Source: an archaeon
GTDB lineage: Archaea; Thermoproteota; Nitrososphaeria; Nitrososphaerales; CADDZS01
Direction: 5' to 3'
Assembly: GCA_029850555.1 (NCBI GenBank)
Contig: JARCRS010000075.1
Coordinates: 1-64,000, forward strand
Length of the DNA stretch: 64,000 nt
How positions within the stretch are numbered: the first letter of the stretch is position 1; each line of letters begins with the position of its first letter. Shown in pieces: positions 32,528-41,545 of the stretch. The notes below the pieces were generated by a model. It saw nothing but the letters and a program-made list of their open reading frames with translations. It was not told the origin of the DNA and made no database searches. The translations under genes were made by a program, and so were the position numbers.

Positions 32528-33202
32528 ATGCCACGAGCAGGCAAAGACCAAACGGAGCTAAAAACACTCCAGAATATGATCGAGTGGTTAGATGGATACG
32601 CTGCTTGCTATAACGCAGACCCTTTCAGAATAGAAAAGCTTGTGAACAAGAGAAGAGACGATGACGACGTTAGTAAAGCTTGGTCAGAAATTAGATCTGA
32701 TGTTTCTGATGTCATAACCTTGCCTGATTCTTCTGAAGAAATTAAAGAAAAGCAGAGAAAAGTACGGATTTACCGACCGCTATCTGCAGTGTTGATTTTT
32801 GGCTCCGGACTTTCTCTGTTAGTAATCTCAGGTCTTCATCTTAGTATGAACAAGCTTAATCTGATCTTTGCGTTGATTATTCTTCTTGCAATTTATGCAA
32901 TCGTATTGTCTCTTTGGTTCCGGGCCTCACGGAGTTTATATCGAATGGTCAGAGATTATTATAGAACGTATGGAAATAGGGTTTCAAAACAGCGAGCTCA
33001 TATCAAGACGGTGAACCAGCGCTTAATTGATTTACTAACAGTCGCTATTCGGAATAACAAGCTTGACCCTGAAAAGTACAAGATGAAACTTCTTCATAAC
33101 GACTACTCGAACGTTCGAGTCATAAACGAGACAAATCCTAAAAACATGGATCGACCTCTTTATGCGTCGATCGTAAAAGCGCGTAGTCCGTCTCAAGACT
33201 GA
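32528..33202 (+). CDS. Membrane protein with two helices and charged flanks
   Basis: A 224-residue protein I do not recognise. A charged soluble N-terminal part (about 1-85, with a DDDD stretch) is followed by two hydrophobic helices (about 88-108 and 112-135) and a basic C-terminal part of about 85 residues that is predicted helical. Its 3-prime end is followed by a structured spacer. Confidence 0.65.
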   Translation: MPRAGKDQTELKTLQNMIEWLDGYAACYNADPFRIEKLVNKRRDDDDVSKAWSEIRSDVSDVITLPDSSEEIKEKQRKVRIYRPLSAVLIFGSGLSLLVISGLHLSMNKLNLIFALIILLAIYAIVLSLWFRASRSLYRMVRDYYRTYGNRVSKQRAHIKTVNQRLIDLLTVAIRNNKLDPEKYKMKLLHNDYSNVRVINETNPKNMDRPLYASIVKARSPSQD

Positions 33203-33204
33203 TC

Positions 33205-33330
33205 AAAAAGAGCTGCTCGGAGGCGAGAATGGCCCCCTAGGTCTCAGTGGACGAGTGGCTCTGGAGGCGCTACGGTGCCTCCGAAGAAAGCCCGTCTTTT
33301 GGGAAAAGAAAAATGAATTCATTTCCAAAT
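33205..33330 (+). ncRNA. Candidate structured RNA with a cUACGg tetraloop hairpin
   Basis: GGAGGCGC-TACG-GTGCCTCC at 33263-33282 forms an 8-bp stem closed by C(UACG)G, an extra-stable UNCG tetraloop, on plus-strand RNA. The one G-U pair becomes an A-C mismatch on the other strand, so the plus strand is favoured. A smaller hairpin CTCG-GAGG-CGAG lies at 33216-33227. The spacer is between two convergent genes, so it may be a terminator or a 3-prime-UTR-derived RNA. No known RNA family was recognised. Confidence 0.35.
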
Positions 33331-34245
33331 TTATGCCTCTGTTGGTGTTACTGTTAGCTCTGTGAGCTTTTCGCCGCGAAGTACCGAGAGGCTCGTAGCT
33401 TTTCCGATGACCTCTGAAGTCAGGAGTTTTCGTAGATCGTAAAAATTCCAGACTGGCGTTGAATTTAGCTTCACTACGATGTCCCCGACCGCAACCCCCG
33501 CTTTTTTCGCTGGAGTCCCGCTTTCGACCGAGTAAACAATCAGTCCCTCTTCCTGTTTGATTTCTTCTGCAACGTCTTCAGGGAGTGAAATTGTGTCGGA
33601 AACTATTCCGAGGTAGGCTCTCTTTACTCCGCCTTCGATAGACAGATTCTTTACCGTCTCACTTAGATCATTGACCGGAATCGAAATTCCTCTGTTTGCA
33701 AAGTAGGCCGCATTCATGCCGATCATCTTTCCAGATGCATCGACCAAAGGTCCGCCGGAGTAGCCGGGGTTAAGCTTTGCATCGCTAATTATGACGTGAT
33801 CTGACCATGGCATTCTTCCTCCGATCGTCGCACCTGCATTTGTGATAATCCCGAGAGTAGCCCCTACTTTTTCTCCAAGGGGGTTAGCAAGCGCAAGAAC
33901 AAATTGTCCAGTGGCGAGTTTCGTAGAGTCTCCTTTGTTGATAGGGCGAAGCTTTGATTTTCCCGCGCCTTCAACTAGAAGCAGTGCCACGTCCGAAAAT
34001 CGGTCTTGACCGATGACTTTGGCTTCGTAGCTTTTCTCGCCGTCGCCTTCGAAGCTAATCTCTACACTATTTGCCCTCCCTACGACATGTGCGTTTGTCA
34101 CAATATGATCATTATTATCCCAGACAATGCCAGAACCGTATCCCCTTCGACCATTACTCACCTGCACAACCGAAGGCGAAACTTGTTTGACTACATCTAC
34201 TATTCCATCCGACAATAATTGAAGCGAACTATTACTGTTGCTCAT
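33331..34245 (-). CDS. HtrA/DegP-type serine protease with PDZ domain
   Basis: Trypsin-like protease domain (about 10-205) plus one PDZ domain (about 215-304). The triad is complete: H53 in TNAHVV, D85 in FSDVALL and S163 in NPGYSGGPLV. Canonical HtrA has GNSGGPL; here the residue before Ser is Tyr, as in several archaeal homologues. No signal peptide or membrane anchor is visible at the N terminus, so it appears cytoplasmic. It probably degrades or refolds damaged proteins. It is monocistronic and converges on the membrane-protein gene at 32528. Confidence 0.92.
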   Translation of the reverse strand: MSNSNSSLQLLSDGIVDVVKQVSPSVVQVSNGRRGYGSGIVWDNNDHIVTNAHVVGRANSVEISFEGDGEKSYEAKVIGQDRFSDVALLLVEGAGKSKLRPINKGDSTKLATGQFVLALANPLGEKVGATLGIITNAGATIGGRMPWSDHVIISDAKLNPGYSGGPLVDASGKMIGMNAAYFANRGISIPVNDLSETVKNLSIEGGVKRAYLGIVSDTISLPEDVAEEIKQEEGLIVYSVESGTPAKKAGVAVGDIVVKLNSTPVWNFYDLRKLLTSEVIGKATSLSVLRGEKLTELTVTPTEA

Positions 34246-34328
34246 CTTTTACGTTTCACTTATAGAAGAGTAAGGAAAGCGCTGATAGAAGTTGACTAGC
34301 CCAAAGCTAGCCTTAGTCACAGCCTAAT

Positions 34329-35534
34329 TTGAAAGCAAGATCGAAAGACAACGCATTATTAACTCTGTTTCATGATATATTCGGAAAAAGAACTGCCTTG
34401 AACTGTCTCATTACACAAGATTTGATTGCAGGTGACTCTGATACCAAAGAATGGTTCTGGAAAGCACTCAAAACTCGAGATCCAAAGTATTATTCGAGGT
34501 TTGTTTACGGAGTGAATTCTACGGGAATCTTCTGTCGTCCTACTTGCGCATCCCGCAAGCCAAAGGCTCGAGAGCAAGTAGCTTTCTTTGCCAATGCTTC
34601 TCAAGCCAAAGAGGCTGGCTTTCGAGCATGTGAGAGATGCAAACCAGATGAAAATCACTCTCCAAGCCAAGTTCAAACAATTCAGAAAATATGTGAATTC
34701 ATAAACGAAAACGCTAGAGAGAAACTAACCCTCGAGCGGCTCTCCCAGGAATCAGGTATAAGTCAATTCCACCTTCAAAGAATATTCAAGAAAGTAACCG
34801 GAGTAACACCCAGAGAGTACACTGAGGCAGTGAGATTAGGCCGCCTTAAACTCGCTCTGAGATCAGGGAATTCTGTCAGAAGATCGACATATGGAGCAGG
34901 TTACAATACTTCAGGATGGCTTTACTTTCGCCCTAATGAAAAACTGGGCATGAGTCCTTTGAATTATAAGAACGGAGGAGAGGGTTTCACTCTTAATTAT
35001 GCTATTTCGGATACCCCACTTGGAAAACTGCTCGTAGCTGCAACGGAGAGAGGGGTCTGTTTTGTAACGCTCGCGGATTCAAGTCAAAAGCTCGTCTCAT
35101 ATCTTCGGTCCGAATATCCAAAGGCAAAGCTTGAGCCTGCGACGAATGTCCAAAACAAGAATCTTTCTCTTTCAGTTGAAAAAATAGTAGATTATATTAC
35201 GAAAGGGATTGATCTTGAGAATTCAAACCTCCCCCTTGATCTTCACGCAACTGCCTTCCAATGGAGGGTCTGGAAAGAGTTGCGAGAAATACCATACGGA
35301 AGCGTTAGATCCTACAGCGAGGTTGCTCGAAGAATTGGTCTTCCCAAGGCTATTAGAGCTGTGGCAAATGCATGCGCTTCAAATCCAGTCCCCCTCGTTA
35401 TCCCGTGTCACAGAGTAGTCCCAAAGACTGGAGGAGTTGGCAACTACGGACTGGGAGTCGAAAGAAAGAAAATCTTACTTGCGAAGGAAGGTGTTGACCT
35501 TGCCAAGCTCGACAGAAAAGGGGCTAGTCCTTGA
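34329..35534 (+). CDS. ada: Bifunctional Ada: methylated-DNA transferase and AraC-type regulator
   Basis: Full-length bacterial-style adaptive-response protein. An N-terminal methyl-phosphotriester domain has the zinc cysteines C69, C73, C101 and C104. An AraC-type double helix-turn-helix covers about 120-215 (LTLERLSQESGISQFHLQR, then SVRRSTYGAGYNTS). The C-terminal O6-methylguanine methyltransferase has VIPCHRVV with the acceptor C360. The first ~45 residues precede the usual Ada start, so the real start may lie downstream of the TTG at 34329. AraC-fused Ada is uncommon in archaea, and transfer from a bacterium is likely. The next gene overlaps the stop, so a transporter may be co-induced. 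Confidence 0.92.
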   Translation: MKARSKDNALLTLFHDIFGKRTALNCLITQDLIAGDSDTKEWFWKALKTRDPKYYSRFVYGVNSTGIFCRPTCASRKPKAREQVAFFANASQAKEAGFRACERCKPDENHSPSQVQTIQKICEFINENAREKLTLERLSQESGISQFHLQRIFKKVTGVTPREYTEAVRLGRLKLALRSGNSVRRSTYGAGYNTSGWLYFRPNEKLGMSPLNYKNGGEGFTLNYAISDTPLGKLLVAATERGVCFVTLADSSQKLVSYLRSEYPKAKLEPATNVQNKNLSLSVEKIVDYITKGIDLENSNLPLDLHATAFQWRVWKELREIPYGSVRSYSEVARRIGLPKAIRAVANACASNPVPLVIPCHRVVPKTGGVGNYGLGVERKKILLAKEGVDLAKLDRKGASP

Positions 35535-36466
35535 GCTCAGAGACGGCTAATGAGGTCGAAACAGAATCAAGGTATTCTGCTGACATCCTTAGACATCTAA
35601 GATCGTATTCGCTTCTGACTGTCCTGAGCATAATCTGGGGAGTTGCGTTTGTCGCAATTCGAGTCGCAGATTCTCTTCTTAGCCCCGTCAATCTGGCCTT
35701 ACTTCGATGGTTCATTGCTGGCGCAGGTTATCTCACAATATTGCCTTTCCTTGGAAAGACCAAAGTCAAATTCGACTCTAAAGATCTCCCGAGGCTTTTA
35801 GTCATCTCCTTTGCAAATGTTCCACTCTATCACCTTTCGCTCAACTTTGGGGAAACGAGTGTTTCTGCAGGCCTTGCAGGATTACTAGTTTCTCTTGGAC
35901 CGGTCCTGATCGTACTTCTTTCGAGAATTTCGTTGAAGGAGAAGATTGGAAAGAAATTAGTGCTTGCTCTTGTTATCGCCACGGTGGGAGTTGTCGTACT
36001 CTCAATTCCTGATTTAACAGGCCCAGCAGGGTCCGTGGTAGGAATTCTCGAAGTCGTGATTACAGCTCTTGCCTATGCATTGTTTGCGGTTTTGTCAAAA
36101 CCCCTCGTCTCAAAATACGGTGCTCTACCGATCGCGATCAGAGCAGGAACACTTGGAACAATGATGCTGCTTCCTCTTCTTTCTTTGAGTTTCTTTACTC
36201 AGGTATCAAGGCTCTCCTTTAACGGCTGGATTTCAGTTCTATATCTAAGCATACTAAGCACTGTGATTGGATACTCTATGTTTTATACTCTCGTGAGCAG
36301 AGGGACCGTCTCTAGACTCTCAATTCAGCTTTATCTGATTCCAATAATCAGTGTGATTAGCGGGTTTCTGATCTTGGGAGAGCAGATTACGCTTTACACT
36401 TTTGTTGGCGGAGCAATCCTTCTAGTTGCAATAGCACTTGCTACGCGCACTCAGGCAAAGAAATAG
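35531..36466 (+). CDS. EamA-family drug/metabolite transporter
   Basis: Ten-helix DMT-superfamily carrier of 311 residues in two EamA repeats. Characteristic segments are IIWGVAFVAIRVA at the first helix and LVSLGPVLIVLLS near the middle; the second repeat ends in VGGAILLVAIAL. The TTG start overlaps the ada stop by four bases, so the genes are translationally coupled. Export of a toxic alkylating compound would fit, but this is inference. Confidence 0.85.
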   Translation: MSSETANEVETESRYSADILRHLRSYSLLTVLSIIWGVAFVAIRVADSLLSPVNLALLRWFIAGAGYLTILPFLGKTKVKFDSKDLPRLLVISFANVPLYHLSLNFGETSVSAGLAGLLVSLGPVLIVLLSRISLKEKIGKKLVLALVIATVGVVVLSIPDLTGPAGSVVGILEVVITALAYALFAVLSKPLVSKYGALPIAIRAGTLGTMMLLPLLSLSFFTQVSRLSFNGWISVLYLSILSTVIGYSMFYTLVSRGTVSRLSIQLYLIPIISVISGFLILGEQITLYTFVGGAILLVAIALATRTQAKK

Positions 36467-37424
36467 AAGCACATGTTTCATTCGGGCTCCAAGGAAAAGA
36501 CTTCGCTTGCGGCCCCTCAATTCAAGGATCAAACTCCTCATCATCCTCTTCATAATGGGAGTTTCAATATCACTAAACTTTCTTACTCTGGTGCAGGCCT
36601 ATCCTGAAACGCAAAAGATTGATTCGGGATGCTGCGCTCCAAAAGGGACATTGTTAGCGAAAGATTTCTCTGCATTTTACTTTGGCGCTTGGAATTTGGT
36701 TCATGACCCTTCCGCAATTTATCAGAGGGGATCTTCCGTTAATGCATCTTTTTTGGGAATAACTCCCCATCCTGAATCTTTCAAGTACTTGCCCTCTTTT
36801 TTGATTTTTATTGTACCGTTTCTCGTTTTAAGTTACCCGAACGCACTTTTCGGATTCGGCATAGCTCAGTTTGTCTTGTTATTTCTGATCGCATTCTTGG
36901 TGTATCGATTGCTCAAGGGAAAGAATGTTGGCGTCATAGGTTTCGCGAGTGTCATCGCTCTTTTGTTGCCTTTTACGACTGTCCCGAGCTGGGGAATATC
37001 TGAAGCGTACTTCTGGCAATGGGCAGAGGGTCAGGACAAGGTCTTGGATCTTGCGCTAATTCTCCTTGCGTTATACTTTGGAATGAATAAGAGACCTGTC
37101 TCTTCTGGAATAATCTTTGGTCTGTCATTCTTTGATCCGAGATTTGCTCTTGTTGCAGTCCCTCTTTTTGTAACTATAAACAGAGAAAAGTTCACCCAAG
37201 CCACTATCGTTACCACTTCCGTCATAGCTATAAGCAATGTTCCAATACTGGCTTATCCTGGATTGTTCCCCAGTTTTCTTCAGATGCTCTTATCTGTTGG
37301 AGTAACTACTCCTCTCTATTATTACTCATATATTCCACTCTTGACGGTTTTGATATTGAGTTTTGCGAAATGGAAGGAAATAGCCCAGACTTTCTCGCGC
37401 CATAGCGGAATAGGTGGAAACTAG
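36438..37424 (+). CDS. GT-C-like membrane glycosyltransferase (DUF2029/GT87-like)
   Basis: Multi-span membrane protein of about 8-9 helices with the loop KDFSAFYFGAWNLVHDPSAIY after the first helix. That loop resembles DUF2029-type polyprenol-phosphate mannosyltransferases, where the Asp is catalytic. The catalytic assignment is by resemblance only. The TTG at 36438 overlaps the transporter gene by 29 bases and gives a basic lead segment; a later start near 36509 is likely. A soluble glycosyltransferase gene converges from the right, so both may serve glycan synthesis. Confidence 0.6.
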   Translation: MLRALRQRNRSTCFIRAPRKRLRLRPLNSRIKLLIILFIMGVSISLNFLTLVQAYPETQKIDSGCCAPKGTLLAKDFSAFYFGAWNLVHDPSAIYQRGSSVNASFLGITPHPESFKYLPSFLIFIVPFLVLSYPNALFGFGIAQFVLLFLIAFLVYRLLKGKNVGVIGFASVIALLLPFTTVPSWGISEAYFWQWAEGQDKVLDLALILLALYFGMNKRPVSSGIIFGLSFFDPRFALVAVPLFVTINREKFTQATIVTTSVIAISNVPILAYPGLFPSFLQMLLSVGVTTPLYYYSYIPLLTVLILSFAKWKEIAQTFSRHSGIGGN

Positions 37425-37456
37425 GGAGAATATCTCGAAGGTTTAGCTAGAACGTG

Positions 37457-38821
37457 TTAACGCTTGTAAATGTTTACTGCTTCATCAAAAACGGCTTTTT
37501 CGCGCTCAAGCGCGCTGTCAATGTAGCACTGCCGGCAGGTTTCAAATCCGTTTTCTCCAATTTTATCTGAACTGGGTTTGAGTGTTTTGACGATTGCTTC
37601 AGAGGCTTCGATGTAATTTCCAGGGGAAAATGTAAAGCCGTTTGACCCGTCGACAACAAGTTCTGAAGAGCCAGCTCCTTTACTAACAACAACAGGTTTC
37701 TTGTTTATCCACCCTTCAAGCACGCTGATTCCAAATCCTTCGAGTGCAGAGGTTAACAAGACCACAGACGAAATGGAGTAAGCTGCTTTAATCTCCTCAT
37801 TAGATGCGTGTCCCAAGAAAGAAACAGAGTTCTCCAAGTGAAGATTCTTCACAAGGGACTCTAGATCGGCTCTCCACCTGCTCCCCTTTCCATGTCCCAA
37901 TCCACCTTTCTTTGATGATGAGAAACTGCCATTTCCAATCAACGCAAGTTTAAGCTTGCCACCATTGATATCTTTCAGGCGAGAAAAGGCCTTGATTGCG
38001 ATGTCATGTGATTTAATTCTGTCCATACGAGCCACCATTAGGAGTAGCTTTTCATCTGGCTTCAATCCAATTCGTTGACTAACCTGCTCAATCGCCTCTT
38101 TCGAAGGGGTTACTCGCCAGTCCTCAGGATCTACGAAAGGATAGAGCTGATGAGCTCGGCCCCTGTAACCAACTTTGATCAGCCCTTCGAGGTCTCGACG
38201 AGTACTTACTATCACCCCATCAAAGTCTTCGATCCATCTCACTATTGCACGGCGAGTCAAAAATGGAAGGGTTTCAGGAACGAAAGGGACGTGCCATCGC
38301 ATTATCGCAGGTGCCGGTGGTCCAATCAAAGCTCCCGTAGAGAGTAGCTGGTAATCCTGAACGTAGAAGATATCAGTATCGTTCCAGAACTCTAGCATAG
38401 AATCAGCATTTATCCAGTTGAAGCGCGCGTATCCCTCGTAAGATGAATCAAAAATGTTAGGCGTTGCTGACAATCCATGAATTTGAGACCATAGATTTTC
38501 TTTGAAAATCGTGTAACTCCGAAGCACATTATCAGGTATCTCAAGATGAGAAACTAGGATATCACCAACCCTGACTTTGGGAGGATACTTTACCCCGAGG
38601 CTGACCCAGTTAACCTTTGAGAGTGTGCGCTGAGCCAGCATTTTCTTCAGGAGCGGATAAATCATTGCAGTGACACCCCCAGGCGAAAGATCATAATCTA
38701 TACCCTCTTCAAGATCATTAATATCCACGGGATCCGGAAGTGAGCCGTACTTTTCCAGAAGCTCGCTATATGTCAAGTTGAACTTGATGAAAGGTGTCTG
38801 GCTATTGACGCATGCTCGCAT
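37457..38821 (-). CDS. GT-B glycosyltransferase (GT4 family, OtsA-like acceptor half)
   Basis: Soluble two-domain glycosyltransferase of 454 residues. The N-terminal half contains IFYVQDYQLLSTGALIGPP and MRWHVPFVPE, a pattern shared with OtsA/GT20 trehalose-phosphate synthases. The C-terminal donor-binding half has LLLMVARMDRIK, LALIGNG and the GT4 signature ALEGFGISVLEG. It probably transfers a nucleotide-activated sugar to a small acceptor or sugar phosphate. Trehalose-type synthesis is a possibility, but the substrate cannot be fixed. Confidence 0.85.
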   Translation of the reverse strand: MRACVNSQTPFIKFNLTYSELLEKYGSLPDPVDINDLEEGIDYDLSPGGVTAMIYPLLKKMLAQRTLSKVNWVSLGVKYPPKVRVGDILVSHLEIPDNVLRSYTIFKENLWSQIHGLSATPNIFDSSYEGYARFNWINADSMLEFWNDTDIFYVQDYQLLSTGALIGPPAPAIMRWHVPFVPETLPFLTRRAIVRWIEDFDGVIVSTRRDLEGLIKVGYRGRAHQLYPFVDPEDWRVTPSKEAIEQVSQRIGLKPDEKLLLMVARMDRIKSHDIAIKAFSRLKDINGGKLKLALIGNGSFSSSKKGGLGHGKGSRWRADLESLVKNLHLENSVSFLGHASNEEIKAAYSISSVVLLTSALEGFGISVLEGWINKKPVVVSKGAGSSELVVDGSNGFTFSPGNYIEASEAIVKTLKPSSDKIGENGFETCRQCYIDSALEREKAVFDEAVNIYKR

Positions 38822-38830
38822 TGCTCGCTT

Positions 38831-39103
38831 TCACCTAGAGGAGAAACTGAACTTCTTTCTTAGGCCCCCTGACGCAATTCTATTCGATCTGAACGCCAGC
38901 CTGAATGGGGAATCTGAGAAATGCAGGACCAATCTATCAATTAATCGTAGTTGAGCCCAAACAGAGCGATAGTATGATGTCCCGCGAGTCTTTGATCTTG
39001 CTAGATATTCAACATCGAAAATGGCCTTCTCGCAGTGCGAACTGGGGCCTCCGTATCCTTTGAGTTTTCTTACTAAGCTTATTCGCATTACACTGACTGG
39101 CAA
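38831..39103 (-). CDS. Small basic protein of unknown function
   Basis: Up to 90 residues, rich in Arg/Ser, ending nine bases before the glycosyltransferase start, which suggests an operon. The start may be at the second Met (MRISLV). No motif recognised and coding status uncertain. Confidence 0.35.
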   Translation of the reverse strand: MPVSVMRISLVRKLKGYGGPSSHCEKAIFDVEYLARSKTRGTSYYRSVWAQLRLIDRLVLHFSDSPFRLAFRSNRIASGGLRKKFSFSSR

Positions 39104-39157
39104 GATCTGACAACAACGTTATTTCCTAATTATGTCAACTCATGGATTTGAAGTTTA

Positions 39158-39289
39158 TCAAGGATTTTCCCGTTCAAATTCTTCCTTGCCTTCTTCCTCT
39201 TCGGTTTCAACCGTCTTTGCTTCCTTTTCCAGAGTCTTTTCTTCTTCTTCTGAGGATCGTTTAGTGTTCTGTTTACTTTTCTTTGACAC
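39158..39289 (-). CDS. 43-residue Lys/Glu-rich protein
   Basis: A GTG-started frame of 44 codons on the minus strand encodes a highly charged peptide: a basic start (SKKSKQNTKR), then SEEEEKTLEKEAKTVETEEE and a short end. A GGTGA element lies eight bases before the GTG. Composition and reading frame look like a genuine intrinsically disordered mini-protein. No family. Confidence 0.45.
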   Translation of the reverse strand: MSKKSKQNTKRSSEEEEKTLEKEAKTVETEEEEGKEEFERENP

Positions 39290-39343
39290 GATATTTTCAC
39301 CATAAAGATTCAGACAGAGCTCATGCCATAATTGGCAAGCCTC

Positions 39344-40183
39344 TTATTTATCACCTCTCTTTAGAAACTGGACAACCGTTTCGTTGAATAGCTTCGGGTT
39401 GTCCCAAATAACTCCATGCGAAGACTTTGGTATAGTTACGAGCTTGCAGTTTGGAATACATTTTGACAGCTCAATGGTTATCGATTGAAGGACTTTTGGG
39501 CTATCCTCGCCTTTCACGAGCAATGTTTGAGAATTGACTCGACCTGCATCAGTGCAATCAAAGGGATCTCGCTCAGGAGTTATCTCTATTTCAGCCAACG
39601 CTGTTTTAGAATTATCTAATATAATTTGGCGAAACGGCGGTTTTAGTCTGTCATAGACTCCGTTTATGCCAGTGATTCCATCTAAGAATACCCTAACGGC
39701 AGACTCGAAATCATTTGTCCTTAGATATCGTCTTGCTGGCTCGATGATTTCCTTGAGGAACTTGAACCCTAGTTCCAGATTCTCTCTTCCTTTATCCTCT
39801 CCGAACACTGTGAAAATCGGGGGCTCTATGAGAACGAGTTTTCTAACATAGCCCGGATAATCTCTTGCTACGAGCGCTGCTACGTACCCACCATAAGAGT
39901 GACCGACCAGATTTGCAGGTTCGCCAAATTCCTTGAGAAGCGCAAGGAGGTCGTCTCTTTCAGCCAAAAGCGAGTAGTTTCCTGGATAGTCTCTCCAGCT
40001 ATTTGGATAGTGATTTCTTCGGCTGTACACTACGGTTTTGAAACCAGAATTTGAAAAGTAAGTAAGTTGGTTACCCCAGTCCCTATAATCTCCCAAGCTA
40101 CCATGAATGAGAACTAGAGGTTCTCCCTGCCCATGTTCCTCGTAGTAGAGCCTTACATCATCACTTGAAAGAGCGTAAGGCAT
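39344..40183 (-). CDS. Alpha/beta hydrolase
   Basis: Serine hydrolase of the alpha/beta fold, 279 residues. LVLIHGSLGDYRDW gives the oxyanion hole, GHSYGGYVA contains the nucleophile Ser (about residue 96), and SSHGVIWDNP supplies the catalytic His. An Asp is available in the preceding strand. No signal peptide. It could be an esterase, C-C hydrolase or epoxide hydrolase; the substrate is not predictable. Confidence 0.88.
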   Translation of the reverse strand: MPYALSSDDVRLYYEEHGQGEPLVLIHGSLGDYRDWGNQLTYFSNSGFKTVVYSRRNHYPNSWRDYPGNYSLLAERDDLLALLKEFGEPANLVGHSYGGYVAALVARDYPGYVRKLVLIEPPIFTVFGEDKGRENLELGFKFLKEIIEPARRYLRTNDFESAVRVFLDGITGINGVYDRLKPPFRQIILDNSKTALAEIEITPERDPFDCTDAGRVNSQTLLVKGEDSPKVLQSITIELSKCIPNCKLVTIPKSSHGVIWDNPKLFNETVVQFLKRGDK

Positions 40184-40248
40184 ATTCAGAAGGATTACTC
40201 TACAGTAGAAACGAAATCACAGTCCCTTTTCTTCCGTTCCTTTTTGAC

Positions 40249-40560
40249 TTATGCTTTCCTTAGCTTCCCCAGACGTAATCGAACAACTCGGACGAGCTGT
40301 GTCTTAAGCTCTGCATCGGACAGTTTCTTGCTTCGAAGATTCGAAATTTGCTTTGCAAGAGTAGGATCTCCTAGCATGCTTATCCAGTTCTCAAAGTCCT
40401 GACGGCCCAAATGGAATCTTATTGAGCTGGGATCAACTGTTTCCAATTCCTTGGAAAACTCTTCCAGGCTGTTTGCCCTTAGACCGATCGGGGAACCAAG
40501 AGATTGGTAAAAGTAGAATCCATTCTCGTCGGGAACGGTTCGTAACACGCTGTTAGGCAT
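40249..40560 (-). CDS. Stand-alone DUF5752-like protein
   Basis: A 103-residue protein whose pattern (GFYFYQS, SLEEFSKELETV, SIRFHLGRQDFENWISMLGDP, LRSKKLSDAEL) matches the C-terminal domain of the coiled-coil protein at 28753-30054. The likeness includes the His, the DFE-W core and the helical end. Function unknown. The two may be interaction partners or paralogues. Confidence 0.65.
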   Translation of the reverse strand: MPNSVLRTVPDENGFYFYQSLGSPIGLRANSLEEFSKELETVDPSSIRFHLGRQDFENWISMLGDPTLAKQISNLRSKKLSDAELKTQLVRVVRLRLGKLRKA

Positions 40561-40640
40561 TATAAAGTGAAATCGGAAGACTTCTAGGCATTAAATTTAG
40601 CGTTGACAAGCTAATGCCTTACTAGACTTTTGATTGTTTC

Positions 40641-41150
40641 TTATAGGGAGGCACCAACCACCATGAGGATCAGAACCAAAAACAATAGAACAGTGACGCT
40701 CACTGTTCCTATTCTTACTCTTGACTGCATTGACGCCATGACCATAGCTTTTCCTTCCGGCGCGGGAGCTCCACTTTTTCCCTCACTCAGCATTCGGCCC
40801 ATGGTCTTAGCAGTAGGTATCACTAAACCAAGAGAGACAATTAGAGCGATAAGTCCGACAAGTGCCCCGGCTTGAAGTAAACTTAGCGCGAGTCCTGAGG
40901 GCAGGTTCTTTGCATATTGGAAGGCGTATCCGTAGAGGGCGACTCCAAAGACTACTGCAGTCAATGAGGTTGCCATAACGTACCTTGTGTATCTCGGAAT
41001 AATTTTACTCAGAAACTCTGCTCTTCCGCTTGGCTCCATGTGGGATAAAGAAGGTCCTAAGACTGAGCTGAACAGGAAAGCTGCACCCATCCAACCGACG
41101 ATAGCCAAGATGTGCACGACTAGCAATGTAAGAAAAATATAATCAGGCAA
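40641..41150 (-). CDS. Four-helix membrane protein, CopD/DUF2269-like
   Basis: A 169-residue protein with four hydrophobic helices. HILAIVGWMGAAFLFSSVLGPSL resembles the His-containing first helix of CopD/DUF2269 and HemJ-like proteins, which hold heme or copper. A polar loop (SEGKSGAPAPEGK) lies before the last helix. The metal role is a suggestion from the single conserved-looking His. Confidence 0.6.
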   Translation of the reverse strand: MPDYIFLTLLVVHILAIVGWMGAAFLFSSVLGPSLSHMEPSGRAEFLSKIIPRYTRYVMATSLTAVVFGVALYGYAFQYAKNLPSGLALSLLQAGALVGLIALIVSLGLVIPTAKTMGRMLSEGKSGAPAPEGKAMVMASMQSRVRIGTVSVTVLLFLVLILMVVGASL

Positions 41151-41545
41151 GGTGTAGTATCTTCATCTCAATAGTGCGTTATTCATTAGAATTAAGTTTG
41201 TCTCTTTCCTGTTTAGCTTTAAAGAAATAGAAATCTTTCTCGAATCCGCCATTCAATCGCCTTTCTCCGCAGTATGTGGAGGATATAAGAACCAATGATC
41301 AAACCCGGCCGGGAAAAAAAGCTAAGCTAAAACCAACGCTTGCTTTGGTCGAAATTATAGATTCGGGCTCGGATAACCTACATTATCACTAAAGGCCAAA
41401 TGTAAATGAATTATTTCAAGCCCAAGTTGGAAGAAAGTATAGGGCATTACAATACTCCCCAATGTCCTTTTTAGAGTAATCAGCGGGGTAAAAAACCATT
41501 TTTTAAAAATTTTCTGATACAGTGTAATTGTCTGGAGTGCTCTAA
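41151..41545. other. AT-rich spacer with a CCCGGCCGGG palindrome
   Basis: No gene supported. The palindrome at 41304-41313 is followed by seven A residues. A minus-strand open frame at 41355-41603 has no protein-like pattern and overlaps the decayed endonuclease V gene. Confidence 0.4.
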
